Assembly (NCBI GenBank): GCA_026986355.1
Contig: JALSOO010000249.1
Coordinates: 1 to 6,271 of the forward strand
Direction: 5' to 3'
Source: Campylobacteraceae bacterium
Lineage (GTDB): Bacteria > Campylobacterota > Campylobacteria > Campylobacterales > Sulfurovaceae
Length of the DNA stretch: 6,271 bases
Part shown: positions 1 through 6,271 of the stretch, piece by piece
Layout of the letters: each line of letters begins with the position of its first letter
Position numbering within the stretch: the stretch's first letter is position 1
The notes under the pieces: generated by a model
Told to the model about the DNA's origin: nothing
Database searches by the model: none
The model's input: the letters and a program-made list of their open reading frames with translations, nothing else
Position numbers and translations under genes: made by a program

Positions 1-621
1 AAACTCAACAACCTCATCAAAATCTAATCGTAGCTGTTTTGATTGTTCATTGACTCTATAACCCATGGGTAGCAACATAGATATTTGAAATTTTGTACTA
101 TCTAGCTCTAAAAGCCTCTCTAGTTTCTCTTTTTCAAACCCCTCAATAGGGCAAGAGTCAATCCCCTCAAACGCTCCTGCTGTCATCATATTGGCCACAG
201 CTATATAGGTTTGTCTTGCTGTCCACTCATAGATATGTTTATCGGAACTAAGAGTATTGGCTAGATGGTTGGAGTAGAGGTCAATGTAGCCTTTTATCTG
301 CTCTTGGCTCAATGCTCTTCTAGCAAAACGCTTCTCTACCTCTCCTGATGATGGTTTAACACTCTCTATTCCTGCTAAAACCACTATCAAATGCGAACAG
401 GTAGTTATTTGTGGTTGATTCCAACATAGTGGTCTCATCTTCTCTTTTAACTCTTGGTTTGTAATGACTAAAAATTTCCACGCCTCCATACCAAAAGAGC
501 TTGGACTGGTTCTTCCTGCTTCTAATATATATCTAATTTTTTCATCTGAAATCTTTTTGGTTGTATCAAATATCTTACAAGCATGTCTAAATGCCATCGC
601 TTTTGTAAATTGATTTTGCAT
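1..621 (-). CDS. NfsB/RdxA-family FMN-dependent nitroreductase (3' end cut by window edge)
   Basis: An open frame of 207 codons runs from an ATG at 621 to the window edge with no stop. It begins MQNQFTKAMAFRHACKIFD. The R12-H-A-C-K16 segment matches the FMN-phosphate-binding RHS/RHACK motif of NfsB and Helicobacter RdxA/FrxA. SPSSFGMEAWKF (residues 39-50) matches the family's PSS..QPW.F segment, and CPIEGF (157-162) matches the PIEGF motif of E. coli NfsB. Family members run about 200-217 residues, so only a few C-terminal residues should be missing. Such proteins are cytoplasmic homodimers that use NAD(P)H to reduce nitro compounds or quinones; the natural substrate is not evident. The start is supported by AAGGA at 628-632, six bases upstream. 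Only 16 bp separate it from the ccoI stop on the same strand, so co-transcription is likely. The family is secure; NfsB-, RdxA- or FrxA-type assignment is not. Confidence 0.9.
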   Translation of the reverse strand, partial: MQNQFTKAMAFRHACKIFDTTKKISDEKIRYILEAGRTSPSSFGMEAWKFLVITNQELKEKMRPLCWNQPQITTCSHLIVVLAGIESVKPSSGEVEKRFARRALSQEQIKGYIDLYSNHLANTLSSDKHIYEWTARQTYIAVANMMTAGAFEGIDSCPIEGFEKEKLERLLELDSTKFQISMLLPMGYRVNEQSKQLRLDFDEVVEF

Positions 622-637
622 ATTTTTTCCTTTTTTA

Positions 638-3037
638 CTATTTTAATTTAATCCTCATAGAGTTACCTACAACGAGTAGAGAACTCAAACTCATAGATAA
701 TGCAGCAACAAATGGAACTATATAACCTGCCATAGCGATTGGAATGGTTACAAGATTATATATCAATGAGATAACTAAATTTTGCTTAATAAAGTTAAAT
801 GTTCTTCTTGATATAACAAAACTATCTTGTATCGAATGAAGAGAGTTGTTGAGTATGACTACATCACTAATCGCTAAGGCTACATCTGCACCACTTCCCA
901 TAGCTATTGCTATATTTGCTTTGGAGAGTGCTAGAGTATCATTGATACCATCTCCAACCATTACTACTACTCTACCCTCTCTCTTGAGAGTATCAATATA
1001 ATTGGATTTATCTATAGGAGAGAGTTGAGATTTATATTTAGCTATTCCTACCTCATCACAAACTCTTTTAGCTACTAACTCGTTATCTCCTGTTGCCATA
1101 ATTACCTTAACATCTATACTCTTAAAGTACTCTATTAGCTCTTTAGCTCCCTCTTTGACTCTATCCTCTAACTCAAAGGTAGCTATCAACTTATCATCTA
1201 TTGCAAAATGATATAAACTATAATAACTCTCTCTATCAATCTCAATATTTGACTCTTTTAGGAGTTTAGAGTTCCCACCTAATACCATTTTGCCTTGATA
1301 GGTAGCTTTTAATCCTTTGGCTTCTAACTCTTCTACTCTATCGAACTCTATATTTTTTATGTTCTGATAATTTTCTAATAGATAGCTTTTTATAGCCAAA
1401 CTAATAGGGTGTGTAGAGCTATCTGCTAATTTATACAGAATTGGTATCAACTCCAAAGAGAGTGTTCCATCTATATTTTTGACACTCAACTCTCCTTTGG
1501 TTATTGTTCCTGTTTTGTCTACAACTATAGTATCTGCTTTGGCAAATGTCTCTATAAACTTTGCCTCTTTAAAGAGTAATCCTCTCTCTGTAGCCCAAGA
1601 CAATCCAACAAGTGATGCAATAGGTGTAGCTAGAGCCAATGCACAAGGACACGCTATAACAATAACAGAGATTCCTACAACCAAAGCTTGTTCAAAATCA
1701 TCTCCATAAAGATACCAACCAATAAAGGTAAGTAGAGCAAGAGTCAATATAGTAATAGAGAATCCTTTAGAGAGTTCATTGGTTGTCTCCTCTATTTTAG
1801 GCTTGGAGGAGAGGGAATCTTCTAATAGGGTAACGATATTATTGAGTGTAGAGTTTGCATAATTTTTAGTAGCTGTATATCGTACTACCTCTCCTATATT
1901 TATAGTTCCACTAATAATCTTATCGCCTGTTTGTTTCTCAATAGGCTTAGACTCTCCACTCAGACTACTCTCATCAAATATAGCAGTTGAACCGATTAAA
2001 ATCCCATCTACAACTGCTTTTTCTCCTCTTTTTAACTCTAGGATATTGCCTACTTCAATATCATCTAAGGCTACAACCTTTTTTGCTCCATCTTGTATAA
2101 TAGTTGCATCAAGTGGTATCTCTGAGTAGATTTTGTCCATTATATCAACAGCATTTTTTTTGCCAATAACCTCTAAATATTTTCCAACAAGTACAAAGGT
2201 AATAATCATAGCTACTGAATCAAAATAGCTATGTCCCTCTCCACCAAATAACACATATAGTGAATATATATATGTAAGGATAGCTCCTGATGAGACTAGA
2301 AAATCCATATTTACTATTCTATTTTTTAGACCAAAATATGCCCCTTTAAAAAATATCCAACCACTATAAAATAGTACAGGTGTAGCAAATATAAACTCTG
2401 CAATATGAACTAAGTGTAGTGTTTCAGGCTTCATACCACTAAAAAAACCTGCATATTTAGCTACATCTATCATCATAATATTCATACTTGCAAATATAGC
2501 TATTGCCATACGCATAAAGTAATCTTTTTTACTCTTGGTAGCTTTTATATCCTCTTTGCTTCTCTCATAAGGATAAGCATTATAACCGATACTTCTAATC
2601 GTATCTATTATGGTAGAGAGTGCAATAATATCTTCGTCCCAAATAATCTTGGCTTTATTATTGGTAAAGTTAATAGAGGCTTCAACAATCCCCTCTTTTG
2701 TAGCTAAAATCTTCTCATTGAGCCAAATACAAGCTGCACAATGAATCCCTTCTATAATCAAATCAACCGAACTAAATCCATCTGATGTCGTTTTTATATA
2801 TCGTTGTCTAAAGCTATCCATATCAAAGCTACTACTATCTTCATCGACTTGAAGAGGTGGAGCTATTTTACTATTTCCCATCTTGTCATAGAAACTATCT
2901 AACCCATCATCTTTGAGTAGATGATAGACACCTTGACAACCATTGCAACAAAAATAGACATTAGGATTATCCTCTTCTACTATCATTACATTTTCATCAA
3001 ACTCTAATTGACAATGAGTACACTTAACTTTAGACAA
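638..3037 (-). CDS. ccoI: CcoI/FixI-type copper-transporting P1B ATPase for cbb3 oxidase assembly
   Basis: Inner-membrane Cu+-exporting P-type ATPase supplying copper for cbb3-type cytochrome c oxidase. Numbered from the TTG at 3037 (799 aa), an N-terminal Cys-rich domain (C6, C9, C30, C31, C34) is followed by a heavy-metal-associated domain with GIHCAAC (C100, C103); this pairing is typical of CcoI/FixI rather than housekeeping CopA. About eight membrane helices follow (near 173-192, 209-232, 243-264, 271-291, 425-445, 451-478, 749-771, 774-796). Other signatures are SGES in the actuator domain (360-363), the membrane CPC (C463, C465), DKTGT with phosphorylated D507, the HP motif (H543), GDGIND (695-700), and YN plus MSLSS in the last two helices, as in Cu+-type P1B ATPases. 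A longer reading from a GTG at 3055 adds six residues (805 aa). I prefer the TTG because AAAGGA sits five bases before it and the GTG has no ribosome-binding site. ccoG is divergent; the nitroreductase follows 16 bp downstream. The frame is intact. Confidence 0.95.
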   Translation of the reverse strand: MSKVKCTHCQLEFDENVMIVEEDNPNVYFCCNGCQGVYHLLKDDGLDSFYDKMGNSKIAPPLQVDEDSSSFDMDSFRQRYIKTTSDGFSSVDLIIEGIHCAACIWLNEKILATKEGIVEASINFTNNKAKIIWDEDIIALSTIIDTIRSIGYNAYPYERSKEDIKATKSKKDYFMRMAIAIFASMNIMMIDVAKYAGFFSGMKPETLHLVHIAEFIFATPVLFYSGWIFFKGAYFGLKNRIVNMDFLVSSGAILTYIYSLYVLFGGEGHSYFDSVAMIITFVLVGKYLEVIGKKNAVDIMDKIYSEIPLDATIIQDGAKKVVALDDIEVGNILELKRGEKAVVDGILIGSTAIFDESSLSGESKPIEKQTGDKIISGTINIGEVVRYTATKNYANSTLNNIVTLLEDSLSSKPKIEETTNELSKGFSITILTLALLTFIGWYLYGDDFEQALVVGISVIVIACPCALALATPIASLVGLSWATERGLLFKEAKFIETFAKADTIVVDKTGTITKGELSVKNIDGTLSLELIPILYKLADSSTHPISLAIKSYLLENYQNIKNIEFDRVEELEAKGLKATYQGKMVLGGNSKLLKESNIEIDRESYYSLYHFAIDDKLIATFELEDRVKEGAKELIEYFKSIDVKVIMATGDNELVAKRVCDEVGIAKYKSQLSPIDKSNYIDTLKREGRVVVMVGDGINDTLALSKANIAIAMGSGADVALAISDVVILNNSLHSIQDSFVISRRTFNFIKQNLVISLIYNLVTIPIAMAGYIVPFVAALSMSLSSLLVVGNSMRIKLK

Positions 3038-3042
3038 AATTA

Positions 3043-3048
3043 TCCTTT
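3043..3048 (-). promoter_or_regulatory. Ribosome-binding site that favours the TTG start of ccoI
   Basis: On the minus strand this reads AAAGGA, five bases before the TTG at 3037-3035. It lies inside the coding sequence if the upstream GTG (3055-3053) is taken as the start, and no purine-rich site precedes that GTG. The protein from the TTG would begin MSKVKCTHC, placing the first metal-binding CxxC very near the N-terminus. Confidence 0.65.
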
Positions 3049-3055
3049 CTGTCAC

Positions 3056-3165
3056 TATACATAACTTAAAATAATGTTTATTATAATATATAGATATACT
3101 AAGCAGTATTATAGCTTATTTCTGTATTATAGAGATATTATTTAAAAAAAACAAGGAGTTTACCG
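3056..3165. promoter_or_regulatory. Divergent ccoI/ccoG promoter region
   Basis: This very AT-rich intergenic region must drive both ccoI (leftward) and ccoG (rightward). ATTATAAT at 3080-3087 is its own reverse complement, so it gives a consensus TATAAT on both strands: 3082-3087 for ccoG (predicted start near 3094) and 3085-3080 for ccoI (near 3073). The minus strand has two more perfect TATAAT boxes, at 3113-3108 and 3131-3126, each inside a 9-bp direct repeat GTATTATAG (3106-3114 and 3124-3132, 18 bp apart). No clear -35 boxes are visible, which is usual for Campylobacterota. Which box is used cannot be decided by eye, because AT-rich DNA produces such hexamers easily. The ccoG ribosome-binding site AAGGAG is at 3153-3158, seven bases before its ATG. 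Confidence 0.55.
3096..3109. promoter_or_regulatory. Possible operator dyad ATACT-N4-AGTAT
   Basis: A perfect 5-4-5 inverted repeat (arms 3096-3100 and 3105-3109) lies in the ccoI/ccoG divergent region. Its 14-bp geometry resembles sites of the FNR/CRP superfamily, but the arms do not match the FNR consensus TTGAT-N4-ATCAA. It directly abuts and partly overlaps the minus-strand TATAAT at 3113-3108, and the start predicted from that box (near 3101) falls within the dyad. A regulator bound here could control ccoI. With arms of only five bases in AT-rich DNA, chance is a real possibility. Confidence 0.25.
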
Positions 3166-4530
3166 ATGCCATATCGTATTAAACGCTACTATGGATATGT
3201 TCTTGCTACAATTGTATCATTAAGCATACCATTTATCACAATTGGAGGAAACCATATTTTCCTACTCTCTTTTGACAAAAAACAACTGCATCTAATGGGA
3301 ACGGCTTTTGATATGCAAGAGCTTTACATGATGCCATTTTTGCTTATGCTTCTATTTATTGGTATCTTTGCTGTTACGGCTGTTGGGGGTCGTGCATTTT
3401 GTGGTTGGGCATGTCCTCAAACTATATTTAGAGTTATCTATCGAGACTTAATAGAGACAAAGCTTCTAAAACTTCGTAAACGAATTGGAAACAAACAAAA
3501 AGAGCCTGACTATTCTAAAAAAGGTAATAAAGTTAAACGATTAATTGGAATTTTGATTTGGACTCTTTTAGCTTCTATTGCTGCTGCTGACTTTTTATGG
3601 TTCTTTGTTCCACCTGAAGATTTCTTTAGCTACTTAGCCAATCCATCAGAGCATACTATTCTAATAGGTTTTTGGCTTGGGGTTATCGCTTTTTTAGTCT
3701 ATGATGTTGTTTTTTTAAAAGAGGATTTCTGTATCTATGTATGTCCCTACTCAAGAGTTCAATCGGTTCTCTATGATGAAGATACACTTCAAGCTATCTA
3801 CACACCAAAAAGAGGTGGAGAGATTTATAATGAAAATCATGAAAAGCTTGTATTTAAACAAAAAGATTTACCAGATGCAAATAATGAGTGTACCACATGT
3901 GAAAAGTGTGTAACGGTATGTCCTACACATATTGATATTAGAAAAGGTACACAACTAGAGTGTATCAACTGTCTTGAGTGTGTTGATGCATGTACAACTG
4001 TTATGGGCAAACTAGGAAAAGAGTCTCTTGTTCAATGGTCGAGTGTAAATGAGATTTATAATGACAAAAAGACAAAAATACTTCGTGGTAAAACATATAT
4101 GTATATTGTAGCAATTATTGCTATTCTTATTGGTTTAGTGGCTATGGGTGGAACAAAAGAGTACATGCTTCTGAATGTAAACAAAACAACCCAACTCTAT
4201 AAAATCAAAGATAATGGGCATAGAGTAGAGAATAACTTTCTACTTCTTTTCCAAAATACAGAATCTAAAACCCATACATATAAACTTGAAGTAGTGGGAG
4301 AGTATGCAGGAAAAATAAAAATTGAGAGATTTAAATCTCTAACACTTAGCCCTCATAAATTGGCAAAAAAAGTAATTAAATTAGCTACAACTGAAAAACT
4401 TGTAACAACAAGTGAAAAGGATACAGCACTTCCTGTTATGTTAAAAGCATATGCTATTGATGAACCAGATAGAGTAGTTGTATATAGAAAAGCTGTATTT
4501 ATCTACCCTAGAGCTGATAAATTAAAATAG
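3166..4530 (+). CDS. ccoG: CcoG/FixG/RdxH cytochrome c oxidase accessory protein, 4Fe-4S cupric reductase
   Basis: A polytopic inner-membrane iron-sulfur protein of 454 aa needed for assembly of cbb3-type cytochrome oxidase. Rhodobacter CcoG is reported to reduce Cu2+ to Cu+, the form CcoI transports. Hydrophobic helices lie near 10-33, 55-75, 125-147, 163-184 and 309-328. Membrane-side cysteines occur as FCGWACPQ (C79, C83) and FCIYVCPYSR (C189, C193), both family hallmarks. Two ferredoxin-type clusters follow: C242-x2-C245-x2-C248-x3-C252-P and C266-x2-C269-x2-C272-x3-C276. The C-terminal stretch after the last helix (about 337-454) fits the FixG immunoglobulin-like domain, expected on the periplasmic side. 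The ATG has AAGGAG seven bases upstream. The gene is divergent from ccoI, which supports the copper-delivery role; the oxidase genes are not in view. The length is close to that usual for the family, and no residue is obviously missing. Confidence 0.96.
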   Translation: MPYRIKRYYGYVLATIVSLSIPFITIGGNHIFLLSFDKKQLHLMGTAFDMQELYMMPFLLMLLFIGIFAVTAVGGRAFCGWACPQTIFRVIYRDLIETKLLKLRKRIGNKQKEPDYSKKGNKVKRLIGILIWTLLASIAAADFLWFFVPPEDFFSYLANPSEHTILIGFWLGVIAFLVYDVVFLKEDFCIYVCPYSRVQSVLYDEDTLQAIYTPKRGGEIYNENHEKLVFKQKDLPDANNECTTCEKCVTVCPTHIDIRKGTQLECINCLECVDACTTVMGKLGKESLVQWSSVNEIYNDKKTKILRGKTYMYIVAIIAILIGLVAMGGTKEYMLLNVNKTTQLYKIKDNGHRVENNFLLLFQNTESKTHTYKLEVVGEYAGKIKIERFKSLTLSPHKLAKKVIKLATTEKLVTTSEKDTALPVMLKAYAIDEPDRVVVYRKAVFIYPRADKLK

Positions 4531-4571
4531 CTATTAAAAAAGGTTAAATAAAGTTCTTTACTTTATCTTAG

Positions 4572-4585
4572 TTTTTTGATATAAT
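4572..4585 (+). promoter_or_regulatory. Extended -10 promoter for the NlpC/P60 gene, predicted leaderless start
   Basis: TTTTTTGATATAAT combines a six-T run, a TGn extension (4577-4579) and a consensus TATAAT (4580-4585), the vegetative promoter layout known from Campylobacter and Helicobacter. Standard spacing from the -10 box puts transcription start at about 4592, the A of the ATG, so the mRNA would have little or no leader. That agrees with the lack of any ribosome-binding site before this ATG. Confidence 0.7.
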
Positions 4586-4613
4586 ATTAGCATGAAAAAG
4601 CTAATATTATATC
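4578..4613. repeat. Perfect 14-bp inverted repeat centred on the NlpC/P60 start codon
   Basis: The left arm GATATAATATTAGC (4578-4591) is the exact reverse complement of the right arm GCTAATATTATATC (4600-4613). The 8-base centre, ATGAAAAA (4592-4599), is the start codon and the bases after it. The left arm contains the -10 box; the right arm codes for part of the signal peptide and carries a mirror TATAAT on the minus strand (4611-4606). It could act in DNA as an operator, or in read-through RNA from ccoG as a hairpin presenting the start codon in its loop. There is no T-run after either arm, so it does not look like a terminator. Confidence 0.8.
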
Positions 4614-5188
4614 TAATTCTATCTACTTCATTTCTATTTTCTATACAATCCAATGTTCTTTTTATCAAAAATAAGAGTGGAAAAGTACAAAAAGGGAAAC
4701 GAATTCATCATAAAAACAATATCTACTATGATAATCTCATAAAAGAGCAACAAAAACTTTTAAAAAAACTCAATAGATTAAAAAAGAGAAGAGTCAAAAG
4801 TGGATACTATGACAAAACATCTCTACTAAAGACAGCAAAAGAGTATTTGGGTGGCAAATATGTATGGGGTGGTACTCTACCATCAGGGTTTGACTGTTCA
4901 GGATATACTCAATATCTATACAAAAAAGAGGGTGTTCAAATCCCACGAACAGCCTATTACCAATCAAAAGTAGGCAAAGAGGTATCTCCATGGGAGCTAA
5001 AAAAAGGTGATTTACTCTTTTTTCTAACTGATAAAAAACGTGGTATTCCCATCACACATGTAGGTATGTATATAGGTAATGATAAATTTATACATGCAGC
5101 ATCACGAAAAAAAGGAATTATTATAAGTTCATTTTCCAAAAGTAGATACAGAAGATTATTTGTGAAAGCTACTCGAATTATTAGGTAA
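4592..5188 (+). CDS. Secreted NlpC/P60-family peptidoglycan endopeptidase
   Basis: A predicted exported cysteine peptidase of 198 aa that likely cleaves peptide stems of peptidoglycan. The N-terminus, MKKLILYLILSTSFLFS, is a signal peptide or anchor with no lipobox cysteine. Residues 26-70 form a very basic, probably helical linker rich in Lys and Arg (KEQQKLLKKLNRLKKRR at 51-67). The NlpC/P60 domain covers about 76-198: YVWGG then FDCSG with nucleophile C102, PRTAYYQ at 118-124, LKKGDLLFF at 136-144, HVGMYIG with H156, and FIHAAS with H168, completing the Cys-His-His triad. No SH3 or LysM domain is present, so the protein is short for the family. The ATG is chosen because it begins the signal sequence; it has no ribosome-binding site and coincides with the predicted transcription start. 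It lies 61 bp after ccoG and converges on metE. The exact bond cut cannot be read from sequence. Confidence 0.92.
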   Translation: MKKLILYLILSTSFLFSIQSNVLFIKNKSGKVQKGKRIHHKNNIYYDNLIKEQQKLLKKLNRLKKRRVKSGYYDKTSLLKTAKEYLGGKYVWGGTLPSGFDCSGYTQYLYKKEGVQIPRTAYYQSKVGKEVSPWELKKGDLLFFLTDKKRGIPITHVGMYIGNDKFIHAASRKKGIIISSFSKSRYRRLFVKATRIIR

Positions 5189-5215
5189 AAAAGTGGATAG
5201 CCACAATGGCTACCC
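5187..5215 (-). terminator. Intrinsic terminator for metE
   Basis: Read on the minus strand, nine bases at 5215-5207 pair with 5203-5195 around a 3-nt loop. All pairs are Watson-Crick except one G-U (5213 with 5197). After two bases (AC) comes a run of six U (5192-5187). On the plus strand the same position is an A-C mismatch and no T-run follows, so the element is built for the leftward metE transcript. The U-run overlaps the stop codon of the converging NlpC/P60 gene. Confidence 0.8.
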
Positions 5216-5227
5216 TTAGCAATCTAA

Positions 5228-6271
5228 TCAAAGAGTATTACGAACAATAGTAACAGCTTCAACCATATTTTCTAAACTTGGTTTTACCTCTTCCCATTTT
5301 CGTGTTTTCAATCCACAATCTGGATTAATCCATAATTGCTCTTTTGGTAGAACTTCTAATAGTAGTTTAATTTGAGTAACAATCTCTTCTACTGTTGGAA
5401 CTCTAGGAGAGTGAATATCATAAACACCAGGCCCTACCTCTTGTTTGTAGCCAACCTCTTTAAATATTTTGAGTAGTTCATTACCACTTCTTGCTGTCTC
5501 GATAGAGATAACATCAGCGTCCATGGCCTCAATGGTTCTAATAATATCATTAAATTCAGAGTAACACATGTGAGTATGGATTTGTGTCTTTTCCCATGCT
5601 GTACTTACTGCAATTTTGAAGTCACGAACTGACCACTCTTCATAATATTTAATCTTTTCGGCTCTTAATGGATAGCCCTCTTTAAATGCAGCCTCATCGA
5701 CTTGAATAATTTTAATTCCTGCCTCTTGTAAATCGTTAATCTCATCACTAAGAGCTACAGCTATCTGTTTTGATACCTCATCTCTTGGTTTATCATCTCG
5801 GACAAAAGACCAATTCAATATAGTTACAGGACCTGTTAGCATTCCCTTCATAATCTTATCTGTTTTGCTTTGTGCATAACTAATCCAATCAACAGTCATT
5901 GGTTCTGGTCTGCTAATATCTCCATAGATAAATGGTGGTTTGACACAACGACTACCATAACTTTGAACCCAACCATTCTGACTAAATCCATATCCATCAA
6001 GTTGCTCTCCAAAATACTCGACCATATCGTTTCGTTCAGGCTCTCCATGAACTAAAACTTCAATCCCACACTCCTCTTGAAAAGCAATACACTCATCAAT
6101 ATAGTTTTTCATCTCTTGCTCATACTCTTCTAGTGAGAGTTCACCTCTTTTGAAATCTCTTCTAGCTTTTCTAACTTCTGGAGTTTGAGGAAATGAACCT
6201 ATCGTTGTTGTTGCTAAATCTTGGTAGCCTAAAAGTTCTCTTTGAATTTTAATTCTCTCTTCAAAAGCTCC
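5228..6271 (-). CDS. metE: Cobalamin-independent methionine synthase MetE, C-terminal catalytic part (5' end beyond window)
   Basis: Cytoplasmic enzyme that transfers the methyl group of 5-methyltetrahydropteroyl-polyglutamate to homocysteine, the last step of methionine synthesis, without vitamin B12. The frame is open from the window edge at 6271 to a TGA at 5230-5228, giving 347 codons of a protein usually near 750 aa. The visible part starts in the interdomain region, has TTTIGSFPQT at residues 21-30, then GEPERNDMVEYFGE (76-89) and NGWVQSYGSRCVKPP (99-113), all near-identical to E. coli MetE as I recall it. The zinc ligands are present: H234 and C236 in HTHMC, E258 in IETARS, and C319 in NPDCGLKTR. 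The proton-donor histidine is H287 in YDIHSP. An internal ATG at 6112 is not the start, because conserved MetE sequence continues upstream of it in frame. An intrinsic terminator follows the gene. No regulation is visible, as the promoter is outside. Confidence 0.97.
   Translation of the reverse strand, partial: GAFEERIKIQRELLGYQDLATTTIGSFPQTPEVRKARRDFKRGELSLEEYEQEMKNYIDECIAFQEECGIEVLVHGEPERNDMVEYFGEQLDGYGFSQNGWVQSYGSRCVKPPFIYGDISRPEPMTVDWISYAQSKTDKIMKGMLTGPVTILNWSFVRDDKPRDEVSKQIAVALSDEINDLQEAGIKIIQVDEAAFKEGYPLRAEKIKYYEEWSVRDFKIAVSTAWEKTQIHTHMCYSEFNDIIRTIEAMDADVISIETARSGNELLKIFKEVGYKQEVGPGVYDIHSPRVPTVEEIVTQIKLLLEVLPKEQLWINPDCGLKTRKWEEVKPSLENMVEAVTIVRNTL

Noticed and set aside
1479..1709. 76-codon plus-strand open frame
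   Set aside because: It lies wholly opposite the conserved CPC/DKTGT region of ccoI, has no ribosome-binding site and resembles no known protein; it is a shadow of the real gene.
3123..3130. Extended -10 promoter for ccoG at TGTATTAT
   Set aside because: The TG directly abuts the hexamer with no intervening base, so it is not a true TGn extension; it is kept only as one weak candidate within the divergent region.
4548..4577. Possible ccoG terminator: ATAAAG / CTTTAT stem followed by six T
   Set aside because: The stem is only six AT-rich pairs and the T-run begins five bases after it. The T-run is better explained as part of the promoter of the next gene.
4794..5139. Two minus-strand open frames (4794-4991 and 4957-5139)
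   Set aside because: Both are antisense to the conserved catalytic domain of the NlpC/P60 gene and overlap each other; no support as genes.
5870..6055. 61-codon plus-strand open frame
   Set aside because: It is antisense to highly conserved metE sequence and its composition is low-complexity Thr/Ile/Asn; a shadow.
6110..6112. ATG at 6112 as the start of a short 294-aa MetE-like protein
   Set aside because: The frame stays open upstream to the window edge and encodes conserved MetE sequence (TTTIGSFPQT), so this is an internal methionine of full-length MetE.
1..6271. CRISPR arrays, tRNA or rRNA genes, insertion sequences, toxin-antitoxin or defence genes
   Set aside because: I saw no regularly spaced repeats, cloverleaf-like sequence, transposase or defence-type proteins. 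All long frames are explained by ordinary housekeeping or respiratory-assembly genes, and none shows a frameshift.

Overview
The window is a low-GC, gene-dense stretch of bacterial chromosome. The proteins and their signals fit a member of the Campylobacterota (Epsilonproteobacteria): a CcoI/CcoG pair, an RdxA/FrxA-like nitroreductase with an RHACK motif, a cobalamin-independent MetE, and a T-run plus extended -10 promoter of the Campylobacter/Helicobacter type. The genus cannot be fixed from the sequence alone; a free-living Sulfurimonas-, Sulfurovum- or Arcobacter-like organism is a guess.

Layout. Bases 1-3037 hold a two-gene minus-strand unit: the copper-transporting P-type ATPase ccoI (638-3037), then a flavin nitroreductase (1-621, its last few codons cut off by the window edge) 16 bp downstream. 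A short AT-rich divergent control region (3038-3165) separates it from ccoG (3166-4530, plus strand), the iron-sulfur membrane protein that works with CcoI in cbb3 cytochrome oxidase assembly. Next on the plus strand is a small secreted NlpC/P60 cell-wall peptidase (4592-5188), with its own promoter placed so that the mRNA should begin at the ATG. Converging on it is the C-terminal catalytic half of metE (5228-6271, minus strand, N-terminus beyond the window), closed by an intrinsic terminator lying between the two genes.

How the genes fit together. CcoG (cupric reductase) and CcoI (Cu+ exporter) form one functional module: Cu2+ is reduced to Cu+ and the Cu+ is moved across the inner membrane for the CuB site of the cbb3 oxidase. 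They are transcribed divergently from a shared region of about 110 bp. The oxidase structural genes ccoNOQP are not in this window. The nitroreductase, NlpC/P60 protein and MetE are ordinary neighbours with no obvious link to the copper module, apart from likely co-transcription of the nitroreductase with ccoI.

I see no novel multi-gene system here. The most unusual item is a perfect 14-bp inverted repeat (4578-4613). It carries the -10 box of the NlpC/P60 gene in one arm and holds the start codon in its 8-nt centre. No RNA genes, mobile elements or CRISPR arrays were found, and no stretch over 300 bases lacks a gene.
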